From: Caldilineae bacterium
GTDB lineage: Bacteria; Chloroflexota; Anaerolineae; JAAEKA01
Length of the DNA: 64,000 nucleotides
Assembly (NCBI GenBank): GCA_020634555.1
Contig: JACKBK010000009.1
Coordinates: 49,565-113,564, forward strand
Direction of reading: 5' to 3'
A model generated the notes under the pieces. It saw only the letters and a program-made list of their open reading frames with translations. It was not told the DNA's origin and searched no databases. This document shows, piece after piece, positions 1-8,890 of the stretch; position 1 is the first letter of the stretch; each line of letters starts with the position of its first letter. A program made the position numbers and the translations under genes.

Positions 1-1
1 A

Positions 2-958
2 AGTTTCGGCCGGTTCAGGGTCTGGCGTTGGATCGGGATCGGGGATCGGTGTTGGCGTCGGAACTGGCTCCTGAGTCTGCAAGGTTGCCAGCCGGTCGAT
101 GATGCCGCCGAGGTGCTCGAAGCTCTCCCATTTCGGCCAGCCGCCCGAAGCGCCGACCACAAACAGCAGCGCGGCATCCACGAAGTCGTCCTCCATCAGG
201 TGCTCGTTGTACCACAGCAGCGACTTCCAGTAGTCGTCCTCGGATACCTCAGGATCGGCCAGCCAGCCGACGTCGTTTCGACCGACCACGCCCTGCGTCA
301 TGCCGCATTCGGTGATGATTACCCGGTGCTGGTTCCCATAGACCCGGCGTACATCGGTCATGACACGGCGGTAGCGCAGGGTGAGCCACATGCCGCCCTC
401 GTTCTTCTCTTCGATGTTTTCCTTGTGCAGCCGCCACATGGTCGGCCAGTCGTACTCGTGGAAGCCGAGATAGGTGTGGGTCTCCAGTGTGCCGGGGAAA
501 TAGTCCACAAAATCCTTGCCCAGCATGTTGCCGGTCGCGAAGTTCATGGCGATGGGTTCGAAGCCGGCAGCTTTGATCTTCTCGCCGAACGCGACCTGGA
601 ATTCGTCGTATTTGCGCTTACGGTCCGGGCTGGCGCTCTCCGGGAAAACCTCGTTGTACGACTCCCAGGCGTCAAACAGCGGCTTGCCCTGGAAGGTCGT
701 CTTGGCAGCTTCCTGCCGCAGGATGCGATCGGCGAACGCTCGTCCGTTCTCCCTGGGGTTGTCGGCGAAGCGCTCCTGCTCCGCCAGATCCGCGACGATG
801 CGTCCGATCAGAAACGCGTCGGGGTGGACGGCGCGCACCCGGGTCCAGAAACCGACGTTGGAGTCCAGCGCCTTGATCACCGCTGGTTTGATGCGCTTGA
901 TAGCTTCCAGCACGTCGTCGCCCGTGCGGTTGACGTGGAAGCCATATTTGTGGTTCAT
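2..958 (-). CDS. TIM-barrel glycoside hydrolase-like protein, C-terminus cut by window edge
   Basis: Reads from ATG at 958 off the left edge (about 319 codons visible). The preceding peptidase gene stops 19 nt upstream, and a GGAG ribosome site lies 8 nt before the ATG. The protein starts MNHKYGFHVNRTGDD with no signal peptide. Alternating strands and helices, the segment DAWESYNE (possible acid/base Glu) and VIITECGM (possible nucleophile Glu) resemble clan-A glycosidases. The visible end is a Pro/Asp/Thr-rich linker (PTPTPIPDPDPTPDPEP), like the tail of the upstream peptidase. Substrate is unknown, and lack of a signal peptide argues against a simple secreted enzyme. Last gene of the CHAT cassette within the window. 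Confidence 0.6.
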   Translation of the reverse strand, partial: MNHKYGFHVNRTGDDVLEAIKRIKPAVIKALDSNVGFWTRVRAVHPDAFLIGRIVADLAEQERFADNPRENGRAFADRILRQEAAKTTFQGKPLFDAWESYNEVFPESASPDRKRKYDEFQVAFGEKIKAAGFEPIAMNFATGNMLGKDFVDYFPGTLETHTYLGFHEYDWPTMWRLHKENIEEKNEGGMWLTLRYRRVMTDVRRVYGNQHRVIITECGMTQGVVGRNDVGWLADPEVSEDDYWKSLLWYNEHLMEDDFVDAALLFVVGASGGWPKWESFEHLGGIIDRLATLQTQEPVPTPTPIPDPDPTPDPEPAET

Positions 959-977
959 GGTGTGTCTCCAGAAGCTG

Positions 978-2111
978 CTACTGTGGCTTGCCGCCCAGAA
1001 GCTTTCTGATCCAGTCAATGAGTGAGTTGTTGCCTGGCTTGGGCTGATCCGGTTTCGGGTCAGGGGTGGGCGTGTCGGGCGTTGGTTCCGGCTTGGGTGC
1101 GGCGCCAGTAATGGTGAACGCCGAGCGGCCGTTGTCGGCGATGTACTTGTAGGGCAGACGCGCGTAACCGGCAGCCAGGTCGCTCTCGCTGGCCCAGCCC
1201 TCGCCCCAACTGTTGCGCACGATGAAATAGCCGCCGCCTGGTACCGCCGTATCGTCCTGGTAGCCCACCATGATCATCGCGTGCCCGCCGATGTTGGGGT
1301 CAGATGAGAGCGGCACCCGGATGTTGCCGTCCAGTTTGGCCGGTTCTGTCAGCCAGTAGCGGAAAACCGGCACGGAAAAGGCGACCGGTTTGTCCTCAGC
1401 CAGTTTCTTTTTGAGGGTGTCAACCCAGCGCGGCTGGAGCTTTTCACTGCCCTCGACCTTGTAGTCAGCCGCTGCTTCGGCTGCCCCTTCGGGCGGTGGA
1501 CCCTGGCCTTCGTTGCCCGCGATCTTATCCGGGTTGTACGGCCAGACCTTCTCGACACAGACGCCGGTGTCCTTCAGCACGTCCATGGCGATATTGATCC
1601 ACGTTCCCTCGCCCGGCCATTTGTCGCGATCCTTGCACGCCCAGTAGAGAAACTGCTCCGACAGATTGGCGCTTGTGCTGTCCTCGCCTTCCAGGAACTC
1701 GCGCACGCCGGCGCAGGCATGGGCGACGCAGGTGCCGCGGCTGCGTTGGTTGCGCACCGCCGGCATTCTGGCGATCAGGTTGACGCTGGGTGGCGTCACG
1801 ACGCGGGCCGCCCTGGGCGGTTCGTCGGCGGGATCCGCACCCTCCATTTCGTCCAGCGCGCCGGTGCCGAAGACCTCCAGCACATCGCGCACCGGCGCAA
1901 AGTCAGGCACGGCGGCCTGTGCCTGCGCCACCAGCGCCGCCGTTTCGTCGGGGGTGGCGTTCAGATACTCAGCCAGCCCGCTGACGCCATCACCTTCCGC
2001 GGCGGCAATCAACTCCTCGGCCGTGGTGATCCACAGGCCGGCCAGTTGCTCAGCAGCGTCCGCCGGAAATCCATCGATACTTGTCAACAATGTCCCTAGT
2101 TTATCGGCCAT
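978..2111 (-). CDS. Papain-like (C1 family) cysteine peptidase with N-terminal helical domain and Pro-rich tail
   Basis: 377 aa. Residues 1-70 are a small helical domain resembling DUF4332/helix-hairpin-helix domains (inference). The peptidase core runs from about 105 to 335: oxyanion Gln122 and Cys128 in NQRSRGTCVAHAC, His277 in IGGHAMIMVGY, Asn300 in IVRNSWGEGW, so the triad looks intact. Residues 338-360 are a P/D/T/K-rich linker, followed by an amphipathic helix SLIDWIRKLLGG at the C-terminus. No signal peptide, so probably cytoplasmic. It lies between the CHAT protein (with a 25-codon ORF in the gap) and the TIM-barrel protein, all on one strand. It could be an effector or processing protease of that cassette; the substrate is unknown. 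Confidence 0.8.
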   Translation of the reverse strand: MADKLGTLLTSIDGFPADAAEQLAGLWITTAEELIAAAEGDGVSGLAEYLNATPDETAALVAQAQAAVPDFAPVRDVLEVFGTGALDEMEGADPADEPPRAARVVTPPSVNLIARMPAVRNQRSRGTCVAHACAGVREFLEGEDSTSANLSEQFLYWACKDRDKWPGEGTWINIAMDVLKDTGVCVEKVWPYNPDKIAGNEGQGPPPEGAAEAAADYKVEGSEKLQPRWVDTLKKKLAEDKPVAFSVPVFRYWLTEPAKLDGNIRVPLSSDPNIGGHAMIMVGYQDDTAVPGGGYFIVRNSWGEGWASESDLAAGYARLPYKYIADNGRSAFTITGAAPKPEPTPDTPTPDPKPDQPKPGNNSLIDWIRKLLGGKPQ

Positions 2112-2207
2112 CGGTGTGTTCCTTTCTGTCGGCTGGCTATTCAGCCTCGCGTCCCGTCTCTCCCAAGTTAAACGGAAACTCGCCGCTTATTCATGCACGT
2201 AACGTGC

Positions 2208-2285
2208 TCATGCTTGACCAAGTGTATCGACAAGCGCTTGCAGGAGCGTGTTGATTCCGTTGAAGGGCTGAAGAACAATTTTCAT
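2208..2285 (-). CDS. 25-aa micro-ORF coupled to the CHAT gene
   Basis: ATG at 2285 overlaps the TGA of the CHAT gene (stop 2284-2282) in an ATGA arrangement, with AAGG 4 nt upstream. It reads MKIVLQPFNGINTLLQALVD followed by TLGQA and a TGA at 2210-2208. The peptide is partly amphipathic. The coupling and ribosome-site spacing support translation; a chance overlap cannot be excluded. Function unknown; it could be a leader or coupling peptide for the peptidase downstream, or a substrate of the neighbouring proteases. Confidence 0.35.
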   Translation of the reverse strand: MKIVLQPFNGINTLLQALVDTLGQA

Positions 2286-5200
2286 GACCTTACTCTCAGT
2301 GTCAGCCCGTCGTCGCGGTACTGCCGCCAGAAGATCTCCTCGCTGGTGCGGTAGAGCGCTTGTTCCAGATCCTGGTTCCAGCCGGCTGGGCCGCCCCGGC
2401 GTTGGCGCAGGTTTGCCAGGCTGTCCTCGTTGCCCAGACTGGCCAGCGCGTCGATGGCCTTGCGCCGCAGGTATTGCTGGTTGGGTGCGCTGAAACTGGC
2501 GAAGTGGGGCGCCGCATCGGCCGGCGGCTCGCCCTGCGCGATTGCTTCCATCAGCAGCCGGTCGCGGGTGTCGGCCAGGCGGGCCAGCGCGTCGATAGCC
2601 ACCGCCATCAGATTAGGGTCGGCCGCGTCGCGAATGCAGCGTTCCAGCAAGAACGCGCGCGCTTCCGGGCTCTGCCAACGCACCAGTCCGATCAGGTAGG
2701 CCAGACACTTCAGTTGTTGCAAACCTCTCGCGCCGGGCGGCAGCAGTGTGTCCAGGTTGTTGAGTAACGGGATCAGCACCGCCTGGCGCACGGTGGGCAG
2801 ATCCACGGTTGCCAGCGCGTAGGCAACTGCCCAGTGGGTCGCCTCGTCCATCTCGCCGTGGAGAAACTTGTCGGCCAATGCATCGATGGCCTGCTGGGCC
2901 GCCGGTTGCCCCTCGGGCGAGAGCTTCAGTTGCATGTGCAGGTCGCCCAGGGCCATGGCTGCCAGGCCCTGGGCGCTGGTGTTAACGTCCTGGTCCAGCC
3001 ATTCAATCAGCAGCGGCACGTCGCGGCTTTGCCAGAGGTAGAGCAGCTCCGTCAGCACCAGGTCGATCCCGGCCAGTAACTCCTCCTGGTCGGTCTCGCC
3101 CATGCGCAGCAGGCCGATGATGGCAGCCATGCGCACGTTGCTGTAGTCGTAAGCCGCGCCGCCGCGCCGGTCGAGTCGCGTTTGGTAGTAAGCGGTCTTG
3201 GCCAGTTGTTCGACGGCTCTGGGACTGGCGATCTGGCCGAGCAGCTCAGCCGCGCGGCTGCGTTGGGCTGAGTCAGGCTCGTTGGTGCTCTGCAATCGCC
3301 AGATCAGGGCCGCGGTCACGGTGTCGTTGAGGCTGGCGATCTCCTCCGGAGGCGGCTGGTTAGCCGCCTCCGACAGACAGCGTGCGGCCAGGAAGGTACG
3401 TTCGCTCTCCAGCAGGTTCATGCCGTAGACCATGATCTCCAGAAACGGGGCCACGGCGTCCGCGTCTCCCGCCAACAAACCGGCGCTGAACACCAACGTT
3501 TCCTCCCACCAGTGCAACCGGGAGAGGCGTCCCAGGGTCGAGGTGATGTCGTCCAGCGACTCTTCCCGGTCGGGACGGGCGATGATCTCTCGTGCGCAGC
3601 AATAGGCCTGGATGCGGCCGTAGGCAAAGCGCAGCGAGTCGATGCCGTAGGTGGTCAGGAGGCGGTTGGCGACCAGCGCCTCCACCATTCGCTCCAGGCT
3701 GTACTCGCGGTCGCCCCGCACCGCTTTCATGATGGCAAACGCGTCGGCCAGCGACAGCTCGCGCACTCGCCCGGTCTGCAACCGCCAGGCCAGCGCGTTC
3801 AAAATCTGGTCAATATGGCTGTGCAGCCCCTGGCGATTCAGGGTCGGCGTCTGGCTGCTGCGGGTCATCCGGTCAACCGTGCCGGCCACGGCGTCGTCCA
3901 CGATCTTGCCCAGCATCTGTGTGCGCGACTCAGGATACGTTCCGTCGCGCGCGTGGGACAACAGCTTCACCATGAACCAGGGCACCGCGGCCAGGTCGTA
4001 GATGCCGAAGCGGTCCAGGCGCTCCAGTAGGGGCAGTCCGCCGCGGTCATTGGCAGGTAGGTGTTGCAGGAAGTGGCGGATGCGGCGGCGTGACATGGGC
4101 TGCAGGATGAGGAGGTGCTGGTCCAGCCCGGCAAACCAACGTGCGTCGAATGTTTCCAGGTTGGCCCCAACGACGTACTGGTGCTGTGGATGCTGGATGA
4201 TAAACTGGCGCAGCCGGTTCAGCCAGGCGGCCTGCTCGCGTTCCGGCAAGCTGTCGTCGGTGTTGAAAACGAAGCGCAGCAGCGGCTCACGGCCTGCCAG
4301 CAGACCGGACGTCACTGCCGCCGCGCCCGGCCAGATGGCCTCCAACTTTTCGGCTACGAGCTTTTCGATCAGATCGTTGGAAGCCAGCGAGGTGCTGGGC
4401 ATCGTCTCCAGATCGATGTACACCGGCAGCACGAAGTCCGCTTCGCCTGGATTCAGCGACATCCTGGCGGTATTCCAGACGATGCGCTTGAGCTGTGTCC
4501 CCCGGTTGCTGCCATAGCCGCCCAGCAGCGCAAGCACCCGCGGCCCGTCGCCGTGCCCATCGTGAGGCGTATGTCGTTCAAGGACCTCTTCCAGGGCGTT
4601 CCAGATGTCGATGGATGCTGTCGACTCGCCGCCGGCGGCCTGAAACTGGCTCAGGTCCTGATGGCCGGTGATGTGGACTGCTTCCACCGGCAGCGGGATG
4701 TACTTGCCGTTGGCCGGATCGAAGAAGCTGAACCGCGGGTCAGCCAGGATGTTTTCCAACGCTGTGCGGGCCGGGTTGGGCGCCAGCAACTGGCCGTCGG
4801 TCAGGCGCATGAACAGGACAGGCACATGGGCGGCCGGCCACCGGCCGGAGAGCAGAGCGGCCCGCGCCTGGTTGCTGGCCAGGTCCACTTCCCCGTGCCG
4901 AAGAAGCTGGCGATAGAAGGCTTGTGTGAAGGCGCGCGCTGTGTTGATGGGCACCAGGTCTTGCATAGCCAACACGGCCGGCACGCCGGCCTGTACCAGC
5001 CGCGGCGCAAACGCGCGGAAGGCGTCGGTCGGGTCAGCTGTGGCGCTCTGGCAGCTTGCCAGGAAGACCAGCCGCAGCGCATCGGGCCGTTGAGCCGCGT
5101 CGCGCGCGTGCAGCGCCAGCAGGCCGGCGTGCTCGTCGGCGTAGATGTGGCGAACCTGGTTGTTGCGATTGGCCAGCAGAATCACTGCACGGCCATGGCG

Positions 5201-5848
5201 GCTGAGCGCCCCGTGCGCGATCAGGTGCAGGACGTGTGCACCGTTGCTCAGCGCGGCGTCGATGGCCTCCAGCGTACACGGTTGGGGGATGCGGATCAAC
5301 TCAACGGGCAGACCATCGACCGCTACCTGCAAAGCGTCATACTCCTGATCAGGGTCGATTTCCATCAACCCTCCGGGGTAGTCGCTGAGGTTGGCCGGGC
5401 TGGCCACGGCGACGACGATCTTGAGCGGGTAGGCGCGCACCGGCTCGCCGTACTCCTGCGACAGCGCGATATAGCGGGAGAAGGGGGTCGCATCGCTCGC
5501 GGCCAGATTGACGCCGATGCCGCCTTCGCCGACTTCCTGCATGAGTTCCCAGGGAACTGCATACAGATTCGGCGCGCTGCTGTCGATGCTCAGCCGGATG
5601 CGGCGCTGCGGACGCGCACCGCGGATCAGATCCCAGGCGCTGCGCACGAGGTCGTCCTGCACCAGCAGGTTGAATAGCTCGCGGCCTGCCTCAGCGTCCA
5701 GCCGCCGCGGCGTCCAGTCCGCGATGTCGGGGGTGATGAAGCCGCCGCGGAACATACGCTGGTTGTCCAGCGAAAGTTCGACCGGATAGCCGGCCGGCTC
5801 GCGTTTCAGTAAGCGAATCTCGAGGTCGGCGTGAGTGAGTGGTGTCAT
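2282..5848 (-). CDS. CHAT peptidase - degenerate NACHT - HEAT repeat protein
   Basis: 1188 aa. Residues 1-130 are a beta-rich N-terminal region. A CHAT (caspase-like) domain spans about 140-350 with the His/Cys dyad His212 (HLIAHGAL) and Cys266 (VFLASCQSA). Residues 435-600 resemble a NACHT/STAND NTPase, but the P-loop position reads GGYGSNRGT (443-451) without the Lys, and the Walker B region (LLRFVFNTDD, 523-532) lacks the usual acidic run, so nucleotide binding is doubtful. About 850-1188 are HEAT-like helical repeats. The architecture recalls NLR-like or caspase-activating defence proteins (inference). Upstream is hom (gap 122 nt); downstream are a coupled micro-ORF and a C1 peptidase. 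No clear Shine-Dalgarno. Confidence 0.75.
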   Translation of the reverse strand: MTPLTHADLEIRLLKREPAGYPVELSLDNQRMFRGGFITPDIADWTPRRLDAEAGRELFNLLVQDDLVRSAWDLIRGARPQRRIRLSIDSSAPNLYAVPWELMQEVGEGGIGVNLAASDATPFSRYIALSQEYGEPVRAYPLKIVVAVASPANLSDYPGGLMEIDPDQEYDALQVAVDGLPVELIRIPQPCTLEAIDAALSNGAHVLHLIAHGALSRHGRAVILLANRNNQVRHIYADEHAGLLALHARDAAQRPDALRLVFLASCQSATADPTDAFRAFAPRLVQAGVPAVLAMQDLVPINTARAFTQAFYRQLLRHGEVDLASNQARAALLSGRWPAAHVPVLFMRLTDGQLLAPNPARTALENILADPRFSFFDPANGKYIPLPVEAVHITGHQDLSQFQAAGGESTASIDIWNALEEVLERHTPHDGHGDGPRVLALLGGYGSNRGTQLKRIVWNTARMSLNPGEADFVLPVYIDLETMPSTSLASNDLIEKLVAEKLEAIWPGAAAVTSGLLAGREPLLRFVFNTDDSLPEREQAAWLNRLRQFIIQHPQHQYVVGANLETFDARWFAGLDQHLLILQPMSRRRIRHFLQHLPANDRGGLPLLERLDRFGIYDLAAVPWFMVKLLSHARDGTYPESRTQMLGKIVDDAVAGTVDRMTRSSQTPTLNRQGLHSHIDQILNALAWRLQTGRVRELSLADAFAIMKAVRGDREYSLERMVEALVANRLLTTYGIDSLRFAYGRIQAYCCAREIIARPDREESLDDITSTLGRLSRLHWWEETLVFSAGLLAGDADAVAPFLEIMVYGMNLLESERTFLAARCLSEAANQPPPEEIASLNDTVTAALIWRLQSTNEPDSAQRSRAAELLGQIASPRAVEQLAKTAYYQTRLDRRGGAAYDYSNVRMAAIIGLLRMGETDQEELLAGIDLVLTELLYLWQSRDVPLLIEWLDQDVNTSAQGLAAMALGDLHMQLKLSPEGQPAAQQAIDALADKFLHGEMDEATHWAVAYALATVDLPTVRQAVLIPLLNNLDTLLPPGARGLQQLKCLAYLIGLVRWQSPEARAFLLERCIRDAADPNLMAVAIDALARLADTRDRLLMEAIAQGEPPADAAPHFASFSAPNQQYLRRKAIDALASLGNEDSLANLRQRRGGPAGWNQDLEQALYRTSEEIFWRQYRDDGLTLRVRS

Positions 5849-5970
5849 AGGACTCGCATTTTCTTGCTGATCTGCCGTACGACAGGGTCTGGTGTCTATC
5901 CGATGCTGCTAATCCATTGCAGGTTAAAGCCCTGTGCCCGTTCGGGAGTTCCCGGAGCGCCCACAAGGGG

Positions 5971-7011
5971 CTATTCCCGCGCGATCTCTAAAAGATCCCC
6001 CAGCACTGCATACCCCGTCTCCATTCGCCCCGCACCGGGACCGACCAGTGTCACGTCGCCCAGCAGGTCGGTGGTGTAGGTTACAGCGTTGACGGCGCCG
6101 CCGACGCCGGCCAGTGGATGGCTCAGCGGTACACGGGTTGGGGTTACACTGGCTTTGGTGGTTCCATCCGAGTGCCACACCTTGGCGATCAATTTCCAGC
6201 GTTCGCCGGCCGCCCGCGCTGCATCTACGTCGGCCAACGTTAGCTTGCTGATCCCGGTGCGGTCTACGGCAGCAACCTGCAAGTCGCCGCCCATCAGCAC
6301 GTTGGCCAGAATTACAGCTTTGCCGGCCGCGTCCCATCCCTCCACGTCTGCGGTGGGGTCGGCCTCTGCGTAGCCCAGCCGTTGCGCCTCAGCCAGCGCG
6401 CTGGCATAGCTTTGACCGGTTTCCATCTGCGTCAGGATGTAGTTGGTGGTGCCGTTGAGAATGCCCTGAATTTGGCTGATCGTGCAGCCGGCCAACGCGC
6501 GCTGGGCCAGGCGGATGGCCGGCGTGCCGCTCATCACCGTGCCCTCGAAACGAAACTGGACGCCCTGCGCGGCCGCCAGGCCGGCCAGTTCCTGGTATGC
6601 CAGCGCGACCGGTCCCTTGTTGGTCAGCACCGCGTTCTTGCCGTTCTCGAATGCTGCCTTGACGTGATCGATGGCCGGCTGGCCCGTCTGTACGTCTGTC
6701 CAACTGATCTCGACCACCGTGTCGGCATTGCTGCGGCGGATGGTCTCCAGGCTGTCCAGGCCGGTGAACAGGCCGCGGTTGACAGGGTATTCTTCCAGCT
6801 TGCCGGTGCGCCGGACCACCTCCAGCAGGGCTGCTGCGTCCAGACCGGTTGCCTGATAGAGACTGCCTTTCAGCAGATCGCTGACTGCGACGATCTGGAA
6901 ACGGACGCCGTGCTGCTGCTCCAGACTGTCGCCTTTGTCGACGAGAATCTCGGCTAGTCCCTGACCGACGGTACCGAAGCCGATCAGGGCGATGCGGTGG
7001 GTGATTGTCAT
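5971..7011 (-). CDS. hom: Homoserine dehydrogenase
   Basis: 346 aa; NAD(P)H-dependent reduction of aspartate semialdehyde to homoserine in Thr/Met/Ile synthesis. N-terminal Rossmann motif GFGTVG (11-16), NKGPVA (131-136), the family signature GILNGTTNYILTQM (183-196) and GYAEADPTADVEGWDAAGKA (213-232) with the likely catalytic Lys231. The length matches the short form without a C-terminal ACT domain, so feedback inhibition by threonine through ACT is not expected. It lies 39 nt after the SpoIIE phosphatase gene; no biosynthetic partner (thrB, thrC, lysC) is adjacent in the window. Confidence 0.95.
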   Translation of the reverse strand: MTITHRIALIGFGTVGQGLAEILVDKGDSLEQQHGVRFQIVAVSDLLKGSLYQATGLDAAALLEVVRRTGKLEEYPVNRGLFTGLDSLETIRRSNADTVVEISWTDVQTGQPAIDHVKAAFENGKNAVLTNKGPVALAYQELAGLAAAQGVQFRFEGTVMSGTPAIRLAQRALAGCTISQIQGILNGTTNYILTQMETGQSYASALAEAQRLGYAEADPTADVEGWDAAGKAVILANVLMGGDLQVAAVDRTGISKLTLADVDAARAAGERWKLIAKVWHSDGTTKASVTPTRVPLSHPLAGVGGAVNAVTYTTDLLGDVTLVGPGAGRMETGYAVLGDLLEIARE

Positions 7012-7050
7012 GAGGTGTCCTCCTCTTCGGTATTCATCGTTTATCGTTCA

Positions 7051-8871
7051 TCATTCAAGGTTCTCCGCCCCGCTGCGCTTGATGACGACGAATGTCACGT
7101 CATCTGACTGTTCAGCCTCTTCGGTGAAACGGTTGTAGGCGTCGACGATCTCGTTGGCGATTGTGTGCGCCGAACCGCCGGCGCTGCTTCGGAGGATTTC
7201 CATTAGCCGCTGGGTTCCAAACATGCCGTCGTCCCGATCCAGTGCCTCGGTGACTCCGTCGGTGTAGAGCACCAGCACGTCCTCCCTGCCAAGCTGGATG
7301 CGCCGCTCTTCGATGGTGATGTCATCAAAGACGCCCAGAATGATTCCCTTGGCGCGCAGTTCCTTGACCGTTGCCTTGGATGCATTGTACCACAGGGGCC
7401 GGTTATGGCCGCCGTTGGCAAACAGGAAACGGCCGGTTTCGGTCTCCAGAATGCCATAGAAGGCGCTCAGGAAAAGGTCGCTGGCGCTGTCGTTCAGGAT
7501 CAAGCGATTGGCGCGCTTCAGGGCTGCGGCCGCTCCGCGGCCACTGAGGGCGGTGGTGCGAATAATCGTGCGGCTGAGCGCCATGAAAAGCGCAGCGGGT
7601 ATCCCCTTGTCAGCCACGTCGGCAACCAGGATGCCCAGGCGCTCACGGTTGCCAGGCAGTTCGAAGAAGTCGTAGAAGTCGCCGCCCACCGTGCGCGCTG
7701 CTTGATAGACGGCCACGATCTCCCAGCCGGGGATCGACGGGCAGGCTTTGGGCAGCATACTGAGCTGGATCTGCCGTCCCACCGCCAGTTCCTCGTCCAG
7801 CCGCTGGCGGCGCGCTTCTGCCTGGCGCAGATGGGCGCCTTCGATAGCGATGGCGGCCTGGTTAGCCATCAACTGCAGCAAGCGCAGCTCATCTTCGTCG
7901 ATGAGGCGCGGACGGCGCATTCCGATCATCAACGCACCGGCGGCGCCTCCCTCGGAGATCAGCGGAATGACGGCAAAACCGCGAAAGTCTTCGGCTGCGA
8001 ACCAACTGGCCTCACCCAGCGGCACTGTTACCTCGCTCAGGTCTTCGAGAATGATCGGAAGCTGCGAACGCATGGCGCGGCTGGCGCTGTTCAACCCGTC
8101 GTCGCGCAGCGTGCGGCCGCGGCTCACCGGATCGTCCCGCCAACCGGCTGCCGCGCTGAACATCAAAAATCCCTCGGCGTCGGACGGCAGAATCACTGCG
8201 CAGGCGTCGACCTTCAGCAGGCGCAGCGTCTCCAGCGCCAAATACTCCATCAGGTCTTCCAGCCGCGGGCGCTCCAGCAGTTGATTGGTGAACTCCAGCA
8301 GCGTTGCCTGCTCGTCGATGCGTCGTTCGCGCAGCATGTCGAACAACCGGGCGCGCTCCAGGGCAATGCCGATCAGCGTGCCGGCGTTGGTCAGCAACGC
8401 CAGCCGTTCCGGTGTGAACGACTCCCAGTCCGGCGCGGCAACGTTCATGATTCCGAGAACCTCATCCCCGGAACGCAACGGCGTTGAGGCGTGGATCACC
8501 AAACCCTGGCGGTCGGCTGGGCGCGCTTCGGCCAGCCGCGAGCAGCGGACCTCGTTGTAGGCCTCGGTCAGCTTGTCACGGTTGCAGAGCGCCTGGCAAT
8601 CGCAGCCTCCCTTCCAGGGTTTGGCGCGATGCAGCGCCAGACCCGGCGGCAGGTTATGGTGCGCCGCCAAGTGATAGTTGCGGCCGGCCCATTGGTTTTT
8701 CGAAGTCTCATCGCGCAGAAAGATCCAGCCGGTCTCCAGCCCCATCAGCTCGATGATGTGCGCCAGCGCCGAGTCCAGTGCGCTTTGGACGTCCACTGCC
8801 CGGTTCAGGGTATCGGCGATCTGGTTGAGTGCGGTCAGGCTGGCGATCAAGTCTTGTGTGTCGGTGGTCAT
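7051..8871 (-). CDS. GAF-GAF-SpoIIE (PP2C) serine phosphatase
   Basis: 606 aa from ATG 8871 (MTTDTQDLIASLTALNQ). The alternative ATG at 8952 would overlap queG by about 60 nt. Two GAF sensor domains (about 10-175 and 190-360), a linker helix (RRQRLDEELAVGRQIQLSML), then a SpoIIE-type PP2C domain with GGDFYDFF, DVADKG, LYTDGVTEA and SDDVTFVVI, whose acidic residues bind metal. Such proteins usually dephosphorylate anti-anti-sigma factors in partner-switching cascades; no partner gene is adjacent. The first GAF carries a Cys cluster (CDCQALCN, then VRCSRL), which may bind a metal or cofactor. Gap to the queG stop is 19 nt, so co-transcription is likely. Confidence 0.88.
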   Translation of the reverse strand: MTTDTQDLIASLTALNQIADTLNRAVDVQSALDSALAHIIELMGLETGWIFLRDETSKNQWAGRNYHLAAHHNLPPGLALHRAKPWKGGCDCQALCNRDKLTEAYNEVRCSRLAEARPADRQGLVIHASTPLRSGDEVLGIMNVAAPDWESFTPERLALLTNAGTLIGIALERARLFDMLRERRIDEQATLLEFTNQLLERPRLEDLMEYLALETLRLLKVDACAVILPSDAEGFLMFSAAAGWRDDPVSRGRTLRDDGLNSASRAMRSQLPIILEDLSEVTVPLGEASWFAAEDFRGFAVIPLISEGGAAGALMIGMRRPRLIDEDELRLLQLMANQAAIAIEGAHLRQAEARRQRLDEELAVGRQIQLSMLPKACPSIPGWEIVAVYQAARTVGGDFYDFFELPGNRERLGILVADVADKGIPAALFMALSRTIIRTTALSGRGAAAALKRANRLILNDSASDLFLSAFYGILETETGRFLFANGGHNRPLWYNASKATVKELRAKGIILGVFDDITIEERRIQLGREDVLVLYTDGVTEALDRDDGMFGTQRLMEILRSSAGGSAHTIANEIVDAYNRFTEEAEQSDDVTFVVIKRSGAENLE

Positions 8872-8890
8872 CGGAATCAACGGCCGTCTT

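Noticed and set aside
113..1009. 298-aa plus-strand frame at the left edge
   Set aside because: It is antisense to the TIM-barrel gene, whose minus-strand protein has glycosidase-like motifs.
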